Source: Ilex aquifolium
Lineage: Eukaryota; Streptophyta; Magnoliopsida; Aquifoliales; Aquifoliaceae
DNA: 64,000 nt
Assembly (NCBI GenBank): GCA_951799425.1
Contig: OX637398.1
Coordinates: forward strand, 3,529,501-3,593,500
Direction: 5' to 3'
A program made the position numbers and the translations under genes. Below, one piece after another: positions 35,001 through 46,780 of this stretch. Within the stretch, counting starts at the first letter, position 1. Each line of letters begins with the position of its first letter. Under the pieces are notes generated by a model. It had not been told where the DNA came from, searched no databases, and saw only the letters and a list, made by a program, of their open reading frames with translations.

Positions 35001-36673
35001 AGATCATATCTTGGTAACACACTTTGTCGTAGATCAAATCTTCTTCGTAGCACATTCTCTAAGAGGGGTTGGAACGATTAAAACTTCATTTTTGTTTATC
35101 TATTTTTCGTATGTGTTCTCTTCTTTTTGATCTGATTTCTTTTTCTGATTTGTGCATGTTTTAAATAGATGAATCTGAATCTTTTTTCAGATCTAATTAT
35201 TGAATGTTTTAAGTTTTTGAATCTGATTTTTTTCTGATCTGATTTGGGCATGCGTTAAATTGTTGAATCTGAATTTTTTTCTGATTTTTTTTTCATATTT
35301 GATTCGTAATTTTCGTATATGTTAAAAATCCTCGAATTCAAATCTCTCTTTTTTTTTCTCTAGATTCAAAAGTATGGATTCATTCCAATTGATGACCGAA
35401 CCGAAACCGACCGAGACATAGGGTTGATTGTCGGCTCGATTGGTTGTGTGGTTCAGCTCGGTTCGGTTTATCATTTCCACTCCTCGCAGCTTACAAATCG
35501 ATCAGCGGAAGTTGACAATTCCGACCCTATTTGTCAGTTGTACACCCCAAAGTGAGAGTGACCATTTTCTGCCCACGTGAAAATGAGAATGCCTCTGTTG
35601 GCCTTTTTAGTCTATGCATGGGGACCAAGTCTGCAACCTTTTCTGGCCGAAACAGAGACGACAGTGACTCATGGGAAGAACATCATCATAAAACCCACCA
35701 TGCACCCTTCCAAATGAAAGTCAGTGCCAGCTGGGCTATTTATTTTTTTACCGGTAAGTGTGCCCTTTTAGTCGTTCAAACAAAAAGTATGCCTTTTTTA
35801 GGATATGGTGAATCAACGAATAGGTTAAGTTGTAATAAGAATTTGTTATAAATTTAGGTGTTTTAAGTATGAATTTTAATAATTTTTTGAAGTCAAATAA
35901 TGAAGAATTTATCTTTATAAATACTTTAATACTAATTGGATGACCTATTTTTAATCGGATCAAGAATAAGATTAATTGAAATACGCGTCTCACCATTATA
36001 AAAATAAATAAATTTAGGTTATGTTAGCCTTTCTAAAATTGACTACATTACAAAAGTATCATTATGAAACAAGATAACAGAGGGGTCATTTTCAAAATAT
36101 AAAAAGATCCTTTATAATTGTAAATTTTCGTAAATATATTATTTCATTGAATGATACCAAAAGAAGCAACTGTCCTGTGCAGGCCAGCCCTACCTCATAT
36201 TTAATAGGGTGATTTGAAAGTCGGCACAATTTTTTAGATTTATTTGAGTAAAAATACAACACAAAATCTTATTTGGGCTAAGATGCATATTTTAAAAAAT
36301 GACAATATTGTCATTCAGTAAAGGAAAATACTATGTATCCCAAATCTTTAACCCAAATTTCATCCCAAATGAAGGGAGACCATTAGATGAGTGAATCTCA
36401 TCAACTTTTTTAAATGAGACTCCTTGATCCAATGATCTCCCTTGATTTGGGATGAAAATTTGAGTTGGAGATTTGTGATACATAGCATTGCTCTTCAGTA
36501 AATAGCTGATGGGTTGAAACATTTTGTATTCCTTTCATATATTTTGGCTACAATCAAGCAATGTGAGGTAAAATAGAGACATATTTTCTCTAACAGTTTT
36601 TTCTCTCTCCCTATTTTCTCTTACTCTATTTATATTAATATTACAACAACACAATTATACTAATCAGTTACAA
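35001..36673. other. Intergenic with decayed repeats
   Basis: 35140-35320 repeats a TTTTTCTGATCTGATT/GAATCTGAATTTTT motif several times. 35395-35470 is a GAACCGAAACCGACC-type stretch resembling DNA transposon ends. 35530-35720 is the duplicate of 24600-24720. 36330-36495 holds an imperfect inverted repeat (ATCCCAAATSTTTAACCC / TGATTTGGGATG types). No supported gene. Confidence 0.5.
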
Positions 36674-38893
36674 TCTATATAATAAGTAGTAGAACGATTT
36701 TGAATTCAAGAGACAAAGAGCGGCTCAGATTGTTTTGAGATCAAAAAAGGCATCATCCAATGGCCGACGATATTTCAAACTGTCTCAAGCTATTGACGTC
36801 TCAGATCGTTTCGATCCGACGTACCATATTAGCTCTTGAAAATTTTTTGCCGCTCAAAACTTTTAGTTTCCAAAACTAACATCCCTAAATTTAATTCTCC
36901 AACTCAATCAAATCCGGCAATTAAGCGATCTCTCATTCCTCAACTCTGTCTCTCTCTCCCTAAAATACAGATTACAATTCTTATCATTATTTCCCTGATT
37001 TTATTTCCTATGTTAAGGGATTACTTTCTATACTGAGACATTGACTGTCTCTCACACTCTCATATTTCATGATTCTCTTTCCAAACTGAGACACATATCT
37101 CTCCAAAATTCTATCATAATGCAGCTGCTCTCCATCTTTATTGTTTATATCACACACACATTTTTACCGTACATATATATAGTACAAAGATCGAAGACAT
37201 ACTATATCTACATGTTATATCTAGAGAAAGTTTCATCTAAATACTATGTAGTTGAGTCTAAATTCAATGACAACCCCTATAACAATAATTTTTGTCTCTA
37301 TTAGTAGATAAAATAATGATTTAACTAAATATTTTGTGAAAATACTAAAATTACACTTTATTATGTAAATAGACTAAAATGTCATCAATTATTTCTCCAT
37401 TATATATGCGCTAGCCAGCCAACAAACGTAATTTCAATCATTATATTATCCCAATGAATTTTTTATTTTAAAACATTTTATTATAAGTTTGTTATAATAT
37501 TAGTCATCATATTATCATTCATTTGGTTACATAATCAAGTTTTTATAATTTTTATATTTTTTTATCATAATAATTTTTATAGTTAAAAATAATTTTTTTA
37601 TAATAAAAATTACAATTGATAAAGTCAATGTCAAAATCTCATTCATTTCTAATTCATCTGCTATCATATGTCTTCCACAACATCGCCCGACCGCTTCTCA
37701 CACATTATACTTCATATATAAAATTTAAAATTATTTGATAAAATTTAATACTAATTGAATAAATTTGATCTTAATTTTGATAAATTTAAATATTAATTTA
37801 GTTTTAATTTGATAAAATTAAATATTAATTTAGTATTAATTTGATTGAATTTAATGTTAATTGAATAAATTTGAATGTTGTTTTAATAAAATTAAATGTT
37901 TATTTGGTGTTAAATTAAAGAAATGACATTAATTTGATAAAGTTAAATTTTAAATTAATGGAGTTTAATATTCTATTTAATAAATTAAATAGTTTAATTT
38001 AAAAAAATTGAATGTCAATTTGATGTTGATTTGATTTAAAGAAATAATATTAATTTGATGAAATGAAATATTAAATTAATATAACTAAATGCTAATTTGA
38101 TAAAATTAAATATCAATTTTGTGTTGATTTGATGAGATGAAATATTAATTTAGTTTAAATTAAATAAACAAAATTAATTTGATAAAATTGAATATTAAAT
38201 TGATCAAAATAAAGACTAATATAATAGAACTAAAAGGGAGTGCATTGAAATTTCAGAATCAAGAGAGGGTGCTGTTAAAGTTAAGTCTATTTACAGAGGG
38301 TGTTGTTAAAGTTAGGTTTATTTATAAGGGGTGTAGATAAAATTTACCCTATAAAATACTCAGTGATATTTCTGTAAATCAACCATCGCCATTAACGGTG
38401 TAACCCGACAATCACTAACAGAGAGTGACAGTAAAATTTTAAAATCGAAAGGAGATGTCATTGAATTTAGACCTAACTACAGGGGATCTGGATGAAATTT
38501 TCTCTTATATCTATACAAATCTATATAATAAAATACATAGGAAGTTAAATTTTATCCTCTATACATTTCTCCCCCCTCCCCCCAAAACCATCACATAACT
38601 CATTTATATCACATGTTTAACCATTTAATATTTGATTAATTTGTAATTTAACATAATTTTTATTTCAGATATTATTCATACACGATAGTATAAATCTGTT
38701 AAAAGAATTTATCGAATTACATATTTTGAGAAAATTTTATCAATATCTTTAAGAAAATAATGGGTAAAAATAAATTTTGAATGATTTAATCAAATAAATG
38801 ATGAAAAAAAATTATTATTTAATATAGTGATATCGATTTTTTAGGACTCGAATTTTTTGTTCTATCGTGCCTTCAGGCACGAGTTATGACTAG
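36674..38893 (+). mobile_element. Complete non-autonomous Helitron, 2220 bp
   Basis: 5' TCTATATAATAAGTAG after host A (36673). 3' hairpin GTGCCTTCAGGCAC, then CTAG at 38890-38893 before host T. It aligns along its length with 1-2125, at roughly 90% identity with small indels, and so is a dispersed sister copy. The AT-rich core at 37720-38220 matches 950-1490. No coding capacity. Confidence 0.9.
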
Positions 38894-40560
38894 TTATCTT
38901 ATAATATACCAAACAGTTACTCATACGTTCTAATAAACCAAATAGTTACACAAAACAATTACACAAAATTATAACACAAACTCAATTTGTCATTCAGTTG
39001 TTTGCATAAACTAAATAGTTGAACCATTTAGTATCGCGGCATCGTTAACAATTGCATGAGACTGTGATTGTTACACCCATTAAAAAAAATTGTTACACCT
39101 ATTAAAAAACAGTTACACCCATTAAAAAAATAGTTACACCCATTAAAAAAAGTTTTTAGTTCATTTGAATTTTGTACCTAAACACAAAAAGTTTTATAAA
39201 AATTGTACTTAATAGAGTAAACAACTTATCCATATACTTTTGCTCAAATAAGTTTAAAAAATTGTACCCACACCCAAAAAACCCTATTTAATAAAGCTTG
39301 GGCTTTAGGCCCATACTTTGAGAAGACCCTATAATTTTAGTTATATAATTAGCTCACATTAAAAAATTTAAATCTATAAATATTTTAAGTCATACTAAAA
39401 GGTCCCAAAAAAAATTAATTCCAAACAAAAATTTTAATTTCAATAATTTGGATCCATGATCCAACCCATAAAATTAGAAACTCAAAAAATCAAAAGTTAA
39501 AAAAAGCAACTAAAAGCATAAAAAAAATAATGCTATTTAGATCTAAAAATCTGACTTAATTTGTTGACCTAATGATGTGGCTTCATTAGAATTATTGGAT
39601 CAATAGTAAGTTCTATTATTTGATGGAATTCATACTCAATCTAAAGACCATAGTCAATAAGGTCAACAAGTTAAGTTAGTAAATTAAATCACAATTGCAT
39701 TATTCTAAAAAAAATATATTTAAAAGTGAAGTTGTATTTATCCCACACATTTACTCTGTCTAGTAAAAAAAAATATTGCTATCCCTCTCTCAGTAAATGT
39801 CAGATTCTTAGCTCTGTTCATGACTCCATCTAAAATAAAGAAAATAGGGATAGTAGTTTCTGACTACTCGTTTTGTATCTTGAAGAAAGTACAAAAGTAG
39901 AAACATATCTCTCCGCAAATACGGAGTCACTCTTCCTCTATCACACACACATAAAACATTAAAAATAAATTAATTTTAAATAAAATTTTAATATTAAAAA
40001 AAAAATCTCATTCAATGTTACCATTTTAAACCTCAAAATACCTTAAATTGCCCTGGTCTTGTGGCCACTCAAACATAAACCAAACCACGGGATCTGGTGC
40101 GGCACTCGAACCAGACCAAGCTATCAGCCAACCGTACGCCTTGACTGAATCATATATTGCTCGACAACTGAAAACTCCGAGACAAGGGTGTTCACCCGAC
40201 TAATAGGGTCGGAAGTACCGACTTCTGCCAGGCGAACCGAAGTGAGAATGCTAAATCAAACCGAAACTATCAAATGAACAACCGAACGGAGAACCAACGT
40301 TACATCTCGGTCGGTTTTCAGTCTGTCATCGGGTGGGTCCCATATGGCGAGACCTAAAATTTGTTTTGGCCCAAGCCTAATCGATTTGCATAACAGATTT
40401 AGAGGTCTAAACCAATCAAAAATTCATTATTTTTTGGCCCACATTCATTTTTTGTTTTGTATATCACTTAGCCCCATAATTTTCATTATTTACGGGCCCT
40501 AACCAATTTGTTATTTTGTATATTTTTATTGATATGCCCTCCACTTTTTATAACATGTAA
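38894..40560. other. Intergenic with short tandem repeat
   Basis: 39068-39152 has four copies of a ~20-bp TTGTTACACCCATTAAAAAA-like unit. 40085-40335 is an ACCGAAC/CGGTCGGTT-rich stretch resembling a decayed transposon. No gene is supported. Confidence 0.5.
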
Positions 40561-41435
40561 GGGTGTGTTTGTTAACTCAAATTCAGCACTTAAAATGAAT
40601 GTATTCAGCACTTATTAATTAAGCCCGTTTGATAATCAAAATTTAAACTCTCTTAATATGTTAAGTACTCCTTAAAAACAGGCTATAATATTAAGGAGGA
40701 GATCCCTTACTTAATTCTGAAAGCTGAAAACGCTAAGCAAAATCATTTTTAATCATATTTACAATATGACAATTATACCCCAAAATATGTTACAATCATA
40801 TTAAAACTCTAATTAGTCTTCTTTCCAAAACTCCTAACTTATATATTCTCATTGTCGATCTCCTTTTTTTTTTTCTTTCTCTTGTCTTCTGTAACAAAAA
40901 TATACATACATAATTATAATTACACACACAAATGCACGCACTGCATACACACAATTACACACAGACATATGCACTGCACACACACACACACATACACACA
41001 CACGACGCACACACATATTGTTAACAAAATCTAATTTATTGTATTTTTTTAATATTATTTGATTATTTATTATTCTTTTTTTTATCAGATGTTATTGTTC
41101 ACTTATTATGTTATTCAATTTGTTATTGTTCACTTATTGTGTTATTCAGATGTTATTTATTTATTTATTTTGATCAAATATTTGTTAAATGTAGACTACA
41201 ATATAATAATAGTGATTATGATTTATGTTATGATATATTTTATAAATATTTTCAAATTAAAGAGTGGAAGGGTAAAACTGAAAATTAATTTATTTTCAGA
41301 CGTCAGCTCTATGTAGTTATCAAACAGTTTAGTTCAATTCAATACTTAAATTTCAGTGAATACCAAACAGTCCACAAATTCAGCATTCAGCTTTCAGCTA
41401 TTAGACTTCAGCTTTCAGTTTTATCAAACACCACC
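40561..41435. mobile_element. Tourist/PIF-Harbinger-type MITE, 875 bp
   Basis: Left end GGGTGTGTTTGTTAAC; the complement of the right end reads GGTGGTGTTTGATAAAAC. TAA is duplicated at 40558-40560 and 41436-41438. The interior has CAGCACTTA/TTCAGC motifs near both ends and a CA-rich microsatellite at 40920-41015. No transposase. Confidence 0.82.
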
Positions 41436-41892
41436 TAAGTCTGTAACTGAATCAACTAGGATCAGAAAAAAATAAAAACAATAAAAAGAAAATCAAACAA
41501 GGCATTGAACATAGTTAATCCTTAAACAACATATTTAGAGCACTAAGAGAAATACATATTAAATACTAAAATTAACCTCACAGATCCGTAGCAACTTTAT
41601 AAGTTTGCTTAAAAAATAATTGTACTATTAAAACAAGTGAAAATTGAAAATGGGTCTTCCTAGATGTACTTGTTTGGAGATAAGTCCTGCAAGAAAACTT
41701 ATAAGGGGCTAAGTCCATGATTAAAATTATATGTAATGACTTAAGTCCACTTTTTTTTTTATCTCAAAAATACCCTTCCTTGAAAAGAAGTTAAATTAAT
41801 TTTCTATTTTGGAAATTGTTATCCCTTAATTCAAGGTCAATTAAAATATGTCAATAAAATCTCCATCATAAATTTAAAATTCAAATTCAAAG

Positions 41893-41925
<33 letters not shown>

Positions 41926-42590
41926 CGTTGGGTTGTTATGGAGATGATGCAAGTATAGTGGTGGCGGTGGTGTGGAGTAAAAATGAGCTATTGAAGTGGA
42001 ACTTGAATGGACTTTTATGTGGTGGTAATGGTGGTGAGCGTTGTTGTGGAGGTGATGACAACGTGATGGTTGGCGTTATTCGGGAGATGACGATGGTGCG
42101 ATGGTGGCAGTGCCATGGTGAAAAAAGTGGTAGCCGAATATATATATATTCAAATTCATATTACTATTTTTTTTATTATGTTACTGTTCATGTTACTGCT
42201 TTTGTTGAGTATGTTACTGTTCATGTTACTATTATTTTACTAAATATTGATATTCAATGTTACTATTTGTTTTGTTTTTGAATATTACTATATTTTGTGT
42301 TTGAATGATACTATTTTTTGCGTTTGAATTTGAGACAAATAATTATTGTTAAATGTGTTACAGTTTTTGTTAAGTATGTTACTATTTTTGTTTAACATGT
42401 TAATATTTTTGTTGAACATGTTACTGTTGTTATTTTTTAAAAATATTAATATTGAATGTTTCAATTTTTTTTATGTTTAAATGTTACTATTTTTTGTGTT
42501 TAAATGTATTATTTTTTGTGTCCAAATGATAACTTTTTTTTGTATTTGAATGTTACTGTTTTTTATTTTTAATGTTACTATATATATATA
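41436..42590. other. Intergenic with TGTTACT repeats
   Basis: 42165-42590 is a loose array of ATGTTACTATTTTTTGTGTTTGA-like units (20-25 bp) ending at the Helitron. (CT)n and (AT)n tracts lie at 41891-41934. The 117-residue open frame at 41928-42281 ends in this repeat and has no domain. Confidence 0.5.
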
Positions 42591-42657
42591 CTAGTTAATG
42601 TCTGTGCCTGAAGGCACAAAGTAATAAAAAATGGTAAACAATAAACATATTTGTATT

Positions 42658-43338
42658 TGATGGCTCCTCGGAAATTAATCCCTCCGGCCCAAGTGGATCT
42701 TGTGTTTTTGGGTTTGTTTTTACGAAATTGGTTCTCTAAGGAGATTGCTGTTAAACTATGGCAGGCAACTGATATAAGTGGTTCACCCTAGCCGAAGAGC
42801 TTGGGTTACGTCCACTGTAATGGAGGCTCTTGCTCCTTGACTGTGTATATTGAATCTGGCTGACTACTAGGAAATTATGGGCGCAGGGCCATATACAGTG
42901 TTTTCCGTTTGTCTGGTCTAGGGTACTGGGGAGGAAAGTCTGGAACTGGATGCCTCCCTCTCTTCTACTGTTCTATTTATATCCCCCCTTTTCTTAGGGT
43001 TTCTTTTTCTTCCTCTCTTTGATCTTGTGGGGACCGTTCGTCCTTTTCCTGCAAGCCATTCTGACCGCCGGCGATGCTGTGCCCACGACTGCCAGTGTTC
43101 GTTCGGCTCCACCTCTCTCTGTTTTTTGCAGGGAGTAACTCTGAGAAATCAGAGCCGGTTTCCTTTGTCCTTGGAGCACGTGGCATAATAGGCTTTAACT
43201 CGGGTCGTGGGCTAAGAGACGAATACGGGCCGGTTGGGACCATTCCTTCTTGGGCTTTGGAGCTTTCACCCAACATTTTCCGGAGGTCTTTGGGCTTGGT
43301 CCTAAGGGCGGCCCAGGCCCAAAAACCTATCCTCATCA
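42658..43338 (-). repeat. 3' LTR
   Basis: 681 bp, TGATGG...CATCA (TG...CA ends). Nearly identical to 56758-57438. The TATAAATAG box of the LTR falls at 42973-42982. Confidence 0.95.
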
Positions 43339-43356
43339 GTTGCCCCCCAGCCCCTG
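43339..43356 (-). other. Polypurine tract
   Basis: The minus strand reads CCAGGGGCTGGGGGGCAAC directly before the 3' LTR, in the position of a plus-strand primer. Confidence 0.8.
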
Positions 43357-43592
43357 GTCACGAGAATGACGTCTTCTCTGACCTGGGGATAGAGAGTGTC
43401 TTTTCCGAATTCTTCATAGACATCATACGTGGCAGAATGCGTGGTCAGGAGGCTTTGCGTTGGTTCGGCGTGCTTCGGTGTTCGCCGGCTGTGATGGGAT
43501 GGTTTTTACACGTGTCATCATCGGGTGAACCCGACGGTACGGTTCCTGAGGCGAGCCCTGTAGTTTAGCTTTTCAGGGCATTGAATGTTTCG

Positions 43593-43600
43593 TATAAAAG
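43593..43600 (+). promoter_or_regulatory. TATA box of antisense unit I
   Basis: TATAAAAG on the plus strand, followed by pyrimidine-rich leader-like sequence and, about 430 bp on, the first well-placed ATG (44024) of antisense unit I. A GTACGT at 43759 may begin a leader intron. Confidence 0.5.
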
Positions 43601-44023
43601 CGGGGAAGTCCCCTCGCCTTTGTCATTCTTGCGCTTTTTGAATTTCCTTACGTTTCTCTCTCTTCCATTGGCTCTCGAGGTGCTTCGCTTCAGACTTTCA
43701 GGCGATTCTTAGGGTTTCTGCGTTCTCGGTTATTTTCTGCATCTAGCACCTTAACTAGGTACGTCTTCCCCCTTTCTTTATTCTTGCTCGATCTGGATCC
43801 CTTCAACCCTCCATGGTGGGGTTTTGGGTTTCGTTTCTTGATATGGAGGTTTAGCTACTTCAGGAACCACTCCGACGACCTTTCTCCTCTTACGTGTTTC
43901 GTGGACCATCCTACTTTGCTTAGGGTATCCTTCCTTCGAGGTTGGTGTTTGAGACCGCTATTTTTGACGGACTGTGCTTTACACTTTCCTTCCCTCCACT
44001 CCGGTTTACGGCCCGAACCTTTG

Positions 44024-46215
44024 ATGGGGAAGCGGGTCGTTTCCTCCTCAGAATCGGATTCCGAGGATCGAGAAGTTGAGGAGGTTGAGGTAGGTACTCC
44101 AGGTTCTCAGAGCGGTAGTTCTGTTGATAGGGCCGCGTCGGGATCCGCTCACGGAGTTTCTGCCTCTGGGTCCGCCCTTGTAGAAGAAGCTTATCCTCTT
44201 TCCTCGCTTCCTCCAGATTCTTTTGTTGCGTCGGAGACTAAAGAGTCAAAACCAGTTCCTTCCCCTATTCCTAGGAAAAGAGCTCGTCGGGACCAAGCCG
44301 ACGTGGCCTGTTGTGCCGCATCGACTCCCAGTTGTCTCAGCGATGAGGACTTAGACGAACTGAGGCGGGAGTATTGTTTCCCTGACTCCGTCCTCTTACA
44401 TTCTCCTGAAAAGCAAGAGAGGTGCAATTCCTCTATTCCTGGCCTGGTTTGCTTTTACGAATCCGCTTTCCGAGCTGGTTTGCGGTTTCCTGTTCATCCT
44501 TTTATCCGGATTGTTCTTTCTTTTTACAACATATACCCTGCCCCGCTATCTCCAAATGGATGGGGTCTTCTGATCGGACTTCTCGTTCATTGGTTGAAGA
44601 GTGGGAACGACTCTCAGCCCTCCATTAATGAATTTGCCTCCCTTTTTCAACTCAAGTCATCCCCTTCCGCGGGTTTTCTTTATTTTTCGAAAAGGGTTAA
44701 AGCGAAGAATTTGATCACCGGGCTTCCTTCTTCCAACAAAGGGTGGAAACCCAAGTTTTTCTTTGTTAGGGGTGATTCCTGGGAGCTTTCCGGGAAACCA
44801 GGGGACGTTCCTCTCATTCCCAGGTCTTGGGGGGCCCCAAGGAACATAAGTAAGGCCTTTTAATTTTAGCTGCGTCTTCTACTTTCCCTGCACTTCTGTT
44901 ACTGACTTTATTTCTAATTTGCAGATTACCGTCCTGTCCTTGGGGTCGAGGAAGCGGCGAGGGTTGCTAGAGCCGAGGATTTTGGGTTGCAGCCTTTCTT
45001 CGATTTGGTGACGGACGAAAATCTAGCTCTCTACGAGCTTGGGCCTCCAGTTGAGCAATCCTCAGTACCTTCATCACCCCCTGCTCCCCCAACTGCCCCT
45101 ATGAAGAAAGATTTGGTAATGGCGGTATTCACTAATGCCGAGAAGTCGAGGAAGAAAAGGAAGGTGGTGACGGGTTCCCATCTGTTACCTACTGGTGCGT
45201 CGGTTCCTGACCTCCCACCTACTACTTCTGAGCAGGAGGGAGAAGTCCGCCTTCCCCGCGAGGATGCGCCTCTCCCCTTGCTCCCCGTTGAAGCTCCTAG
45301 GGGCGAATCATTGACCGGGGGAACTTCGGAGAAACAACGCGAGGCTTCGGGAACTCTCTCTCGCTCCGTCCCTCAGGAGGGTGGGAAAACGGGCCTCGCT
45401 CGATCCCCGCCTAGGGATAAAGGGGATGGTTTTCTGCGTGATCCCGAGGTTGCAGTTGCTGCGCTATCCGACCTTGTTCCAATTCCAGATCCCGGGGTAG
45501 CCACGCGGGTTCCCTTTGACAGGAAGGTCGATCGCGCTATCCGGGGCGTGGCAGAGGTATCTTCTATCCTTGTCTTTTCCTTTTCTCCTGTATTTCTTCA
45601 TACCGAGGTCTCCGGGGAGGCTATTAACTGACCCCCTTTTCTTCTCAGACGCTCGCTTGCGTAAAAATGCTTGGGTTCCACTACAACGAGGAGCTTTCGA
45701 AGGCAGAGGGGTCCAGGGCCGCCCTTTTAGTGAGCAAGGAGGCCGCCGAGGAGAAGGTGAAGATTCTGACCTCAGAGGCCGCTGAATTGAAGAGGATTAA
45801 CGACGAGATGGATGCTCGCCTTCAGGATTTTGTGAAGGTTATGGATTCCAAGGAGAACAAACTCAAGACCGCCGAGGCTGACCTGGTTGCCAGGGATTCT
45901 GAGCTGCTGTCTTTGCGGTCTCGTGTTTCGCAGCTCGAGGAGGACTGCGCCTCCGGCTTTGTGAAGGGTTTTCTAAACCTTAAGGATCAACTTGAGGAGG
46001 CTCATCCTGAGCTGGACTTGGACCCTTTCGTACCAATGCTGGACTCCGAGGAGGCTGTCGTGGCGGCTGAGGAGGCCGGGACCTCTGATATCCCTGAGGG
46101 TATGGCTCCCGATGCCGAGAAGGTGCCTGGGCCTGTGGTGGCAGCGGCGGAGGGACCATGTACGCCAGCAGAGGCTTCTGGTGAGGGGGCAGGTGATGAA
46201 GAGATTGCTTCCTGA
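44024..46215 (+). CDS. Antisense unit I of the LTR element (putative gypsy-type transposon family)
   Basis: Gene-like unit opposite to gag-pol. Open blocks lie at 44024-44863, 44925-45631 and 45667-46215, separated by short T-rich gaps with GT/AG edges that look like introns. The first block has an acidic serine-rich start, then the domain known as 'putative gypsy type transposon' (PF04195-like; residues ~110-275): FRAGLRFPVHPF, LSPNGWGLLIG and FFFVRGDSWEL. The last block is a charged coiled coil ending in FVKGFLNLKDQLEE and LDLDPFVPML. Such antisense frames are known in Tat/Ogre elements; their function is unknown. ATG 44024 (MGKRVV) is chosen over upstream frame because the domain follows it and the upstream part looks like leader. 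Confidence 0.7.
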
Positions 46216-46780
46216 GGTTGATTTAAGGCCTTCCTGCTGTTTTCAACTTTCTTGTGACTCTTCAAGTAGTCTTTTTTGCGGAACGCTTGATTGTAATCTC
46301 TTTATAAGTCGAAATGAAAACTCTTGTAGTTTTTCCCCTTTCTTTTCTTATGATTGTTGTGTGGTGCCTTTGCTACAAATTTCTTTGACCTGTTGCTGCG
46401 TTGTATTTTCCTTTAGCACTGACTTCAGCTTCTCTGAACCGAGCTGACCTTCACGTTTTCCCCTTGGGTCCTTTGAACTTCTTTAAGGCTATTTTGGTCC
46501 TTTCCAGATGCCTTTTTTGTAGTGGTGATCCGACGGTTTTGTTTGTTTGAGAACGTGCGCCGTCAGAGGGTTTAGTGGTCCCTCGATCGTGGCGCCTTAA
46601 AAGCCCCCACGACGCCACGTGTTCACTTCATTAATGGCGAGAGACGTGCATTAACTCCCTTCGGCGTCAGTGGCAAGGCTTGTCCTGCAGTGCCTACAAA
46701 TAGGCCTCCGGGGAATGATTGTTCTTCATTAACCGTGCAAAATCCCAGCTTCTGAAAAATCTTCTCTGATTCCTGCATTC
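46216..46780. other. Spacer between antisense units I and II
   Basis: GC-moderate, without a long frame. CTACAAATAGGC at 46691-46702 is TATA-like and lies about 80 bp before the ATG of unit II, so this spacer may hold a terminator for unit I and a promoter for unit II. Confidence 0.5.

Noticed and set aside
42977-43568. Open frames in the 3' LTR, with a near-identical set in the 5' LTR at 57018-57482
   Set aside because: They are LTR sequence repeated at both ends, with no domain, and one runs across the LTR border.
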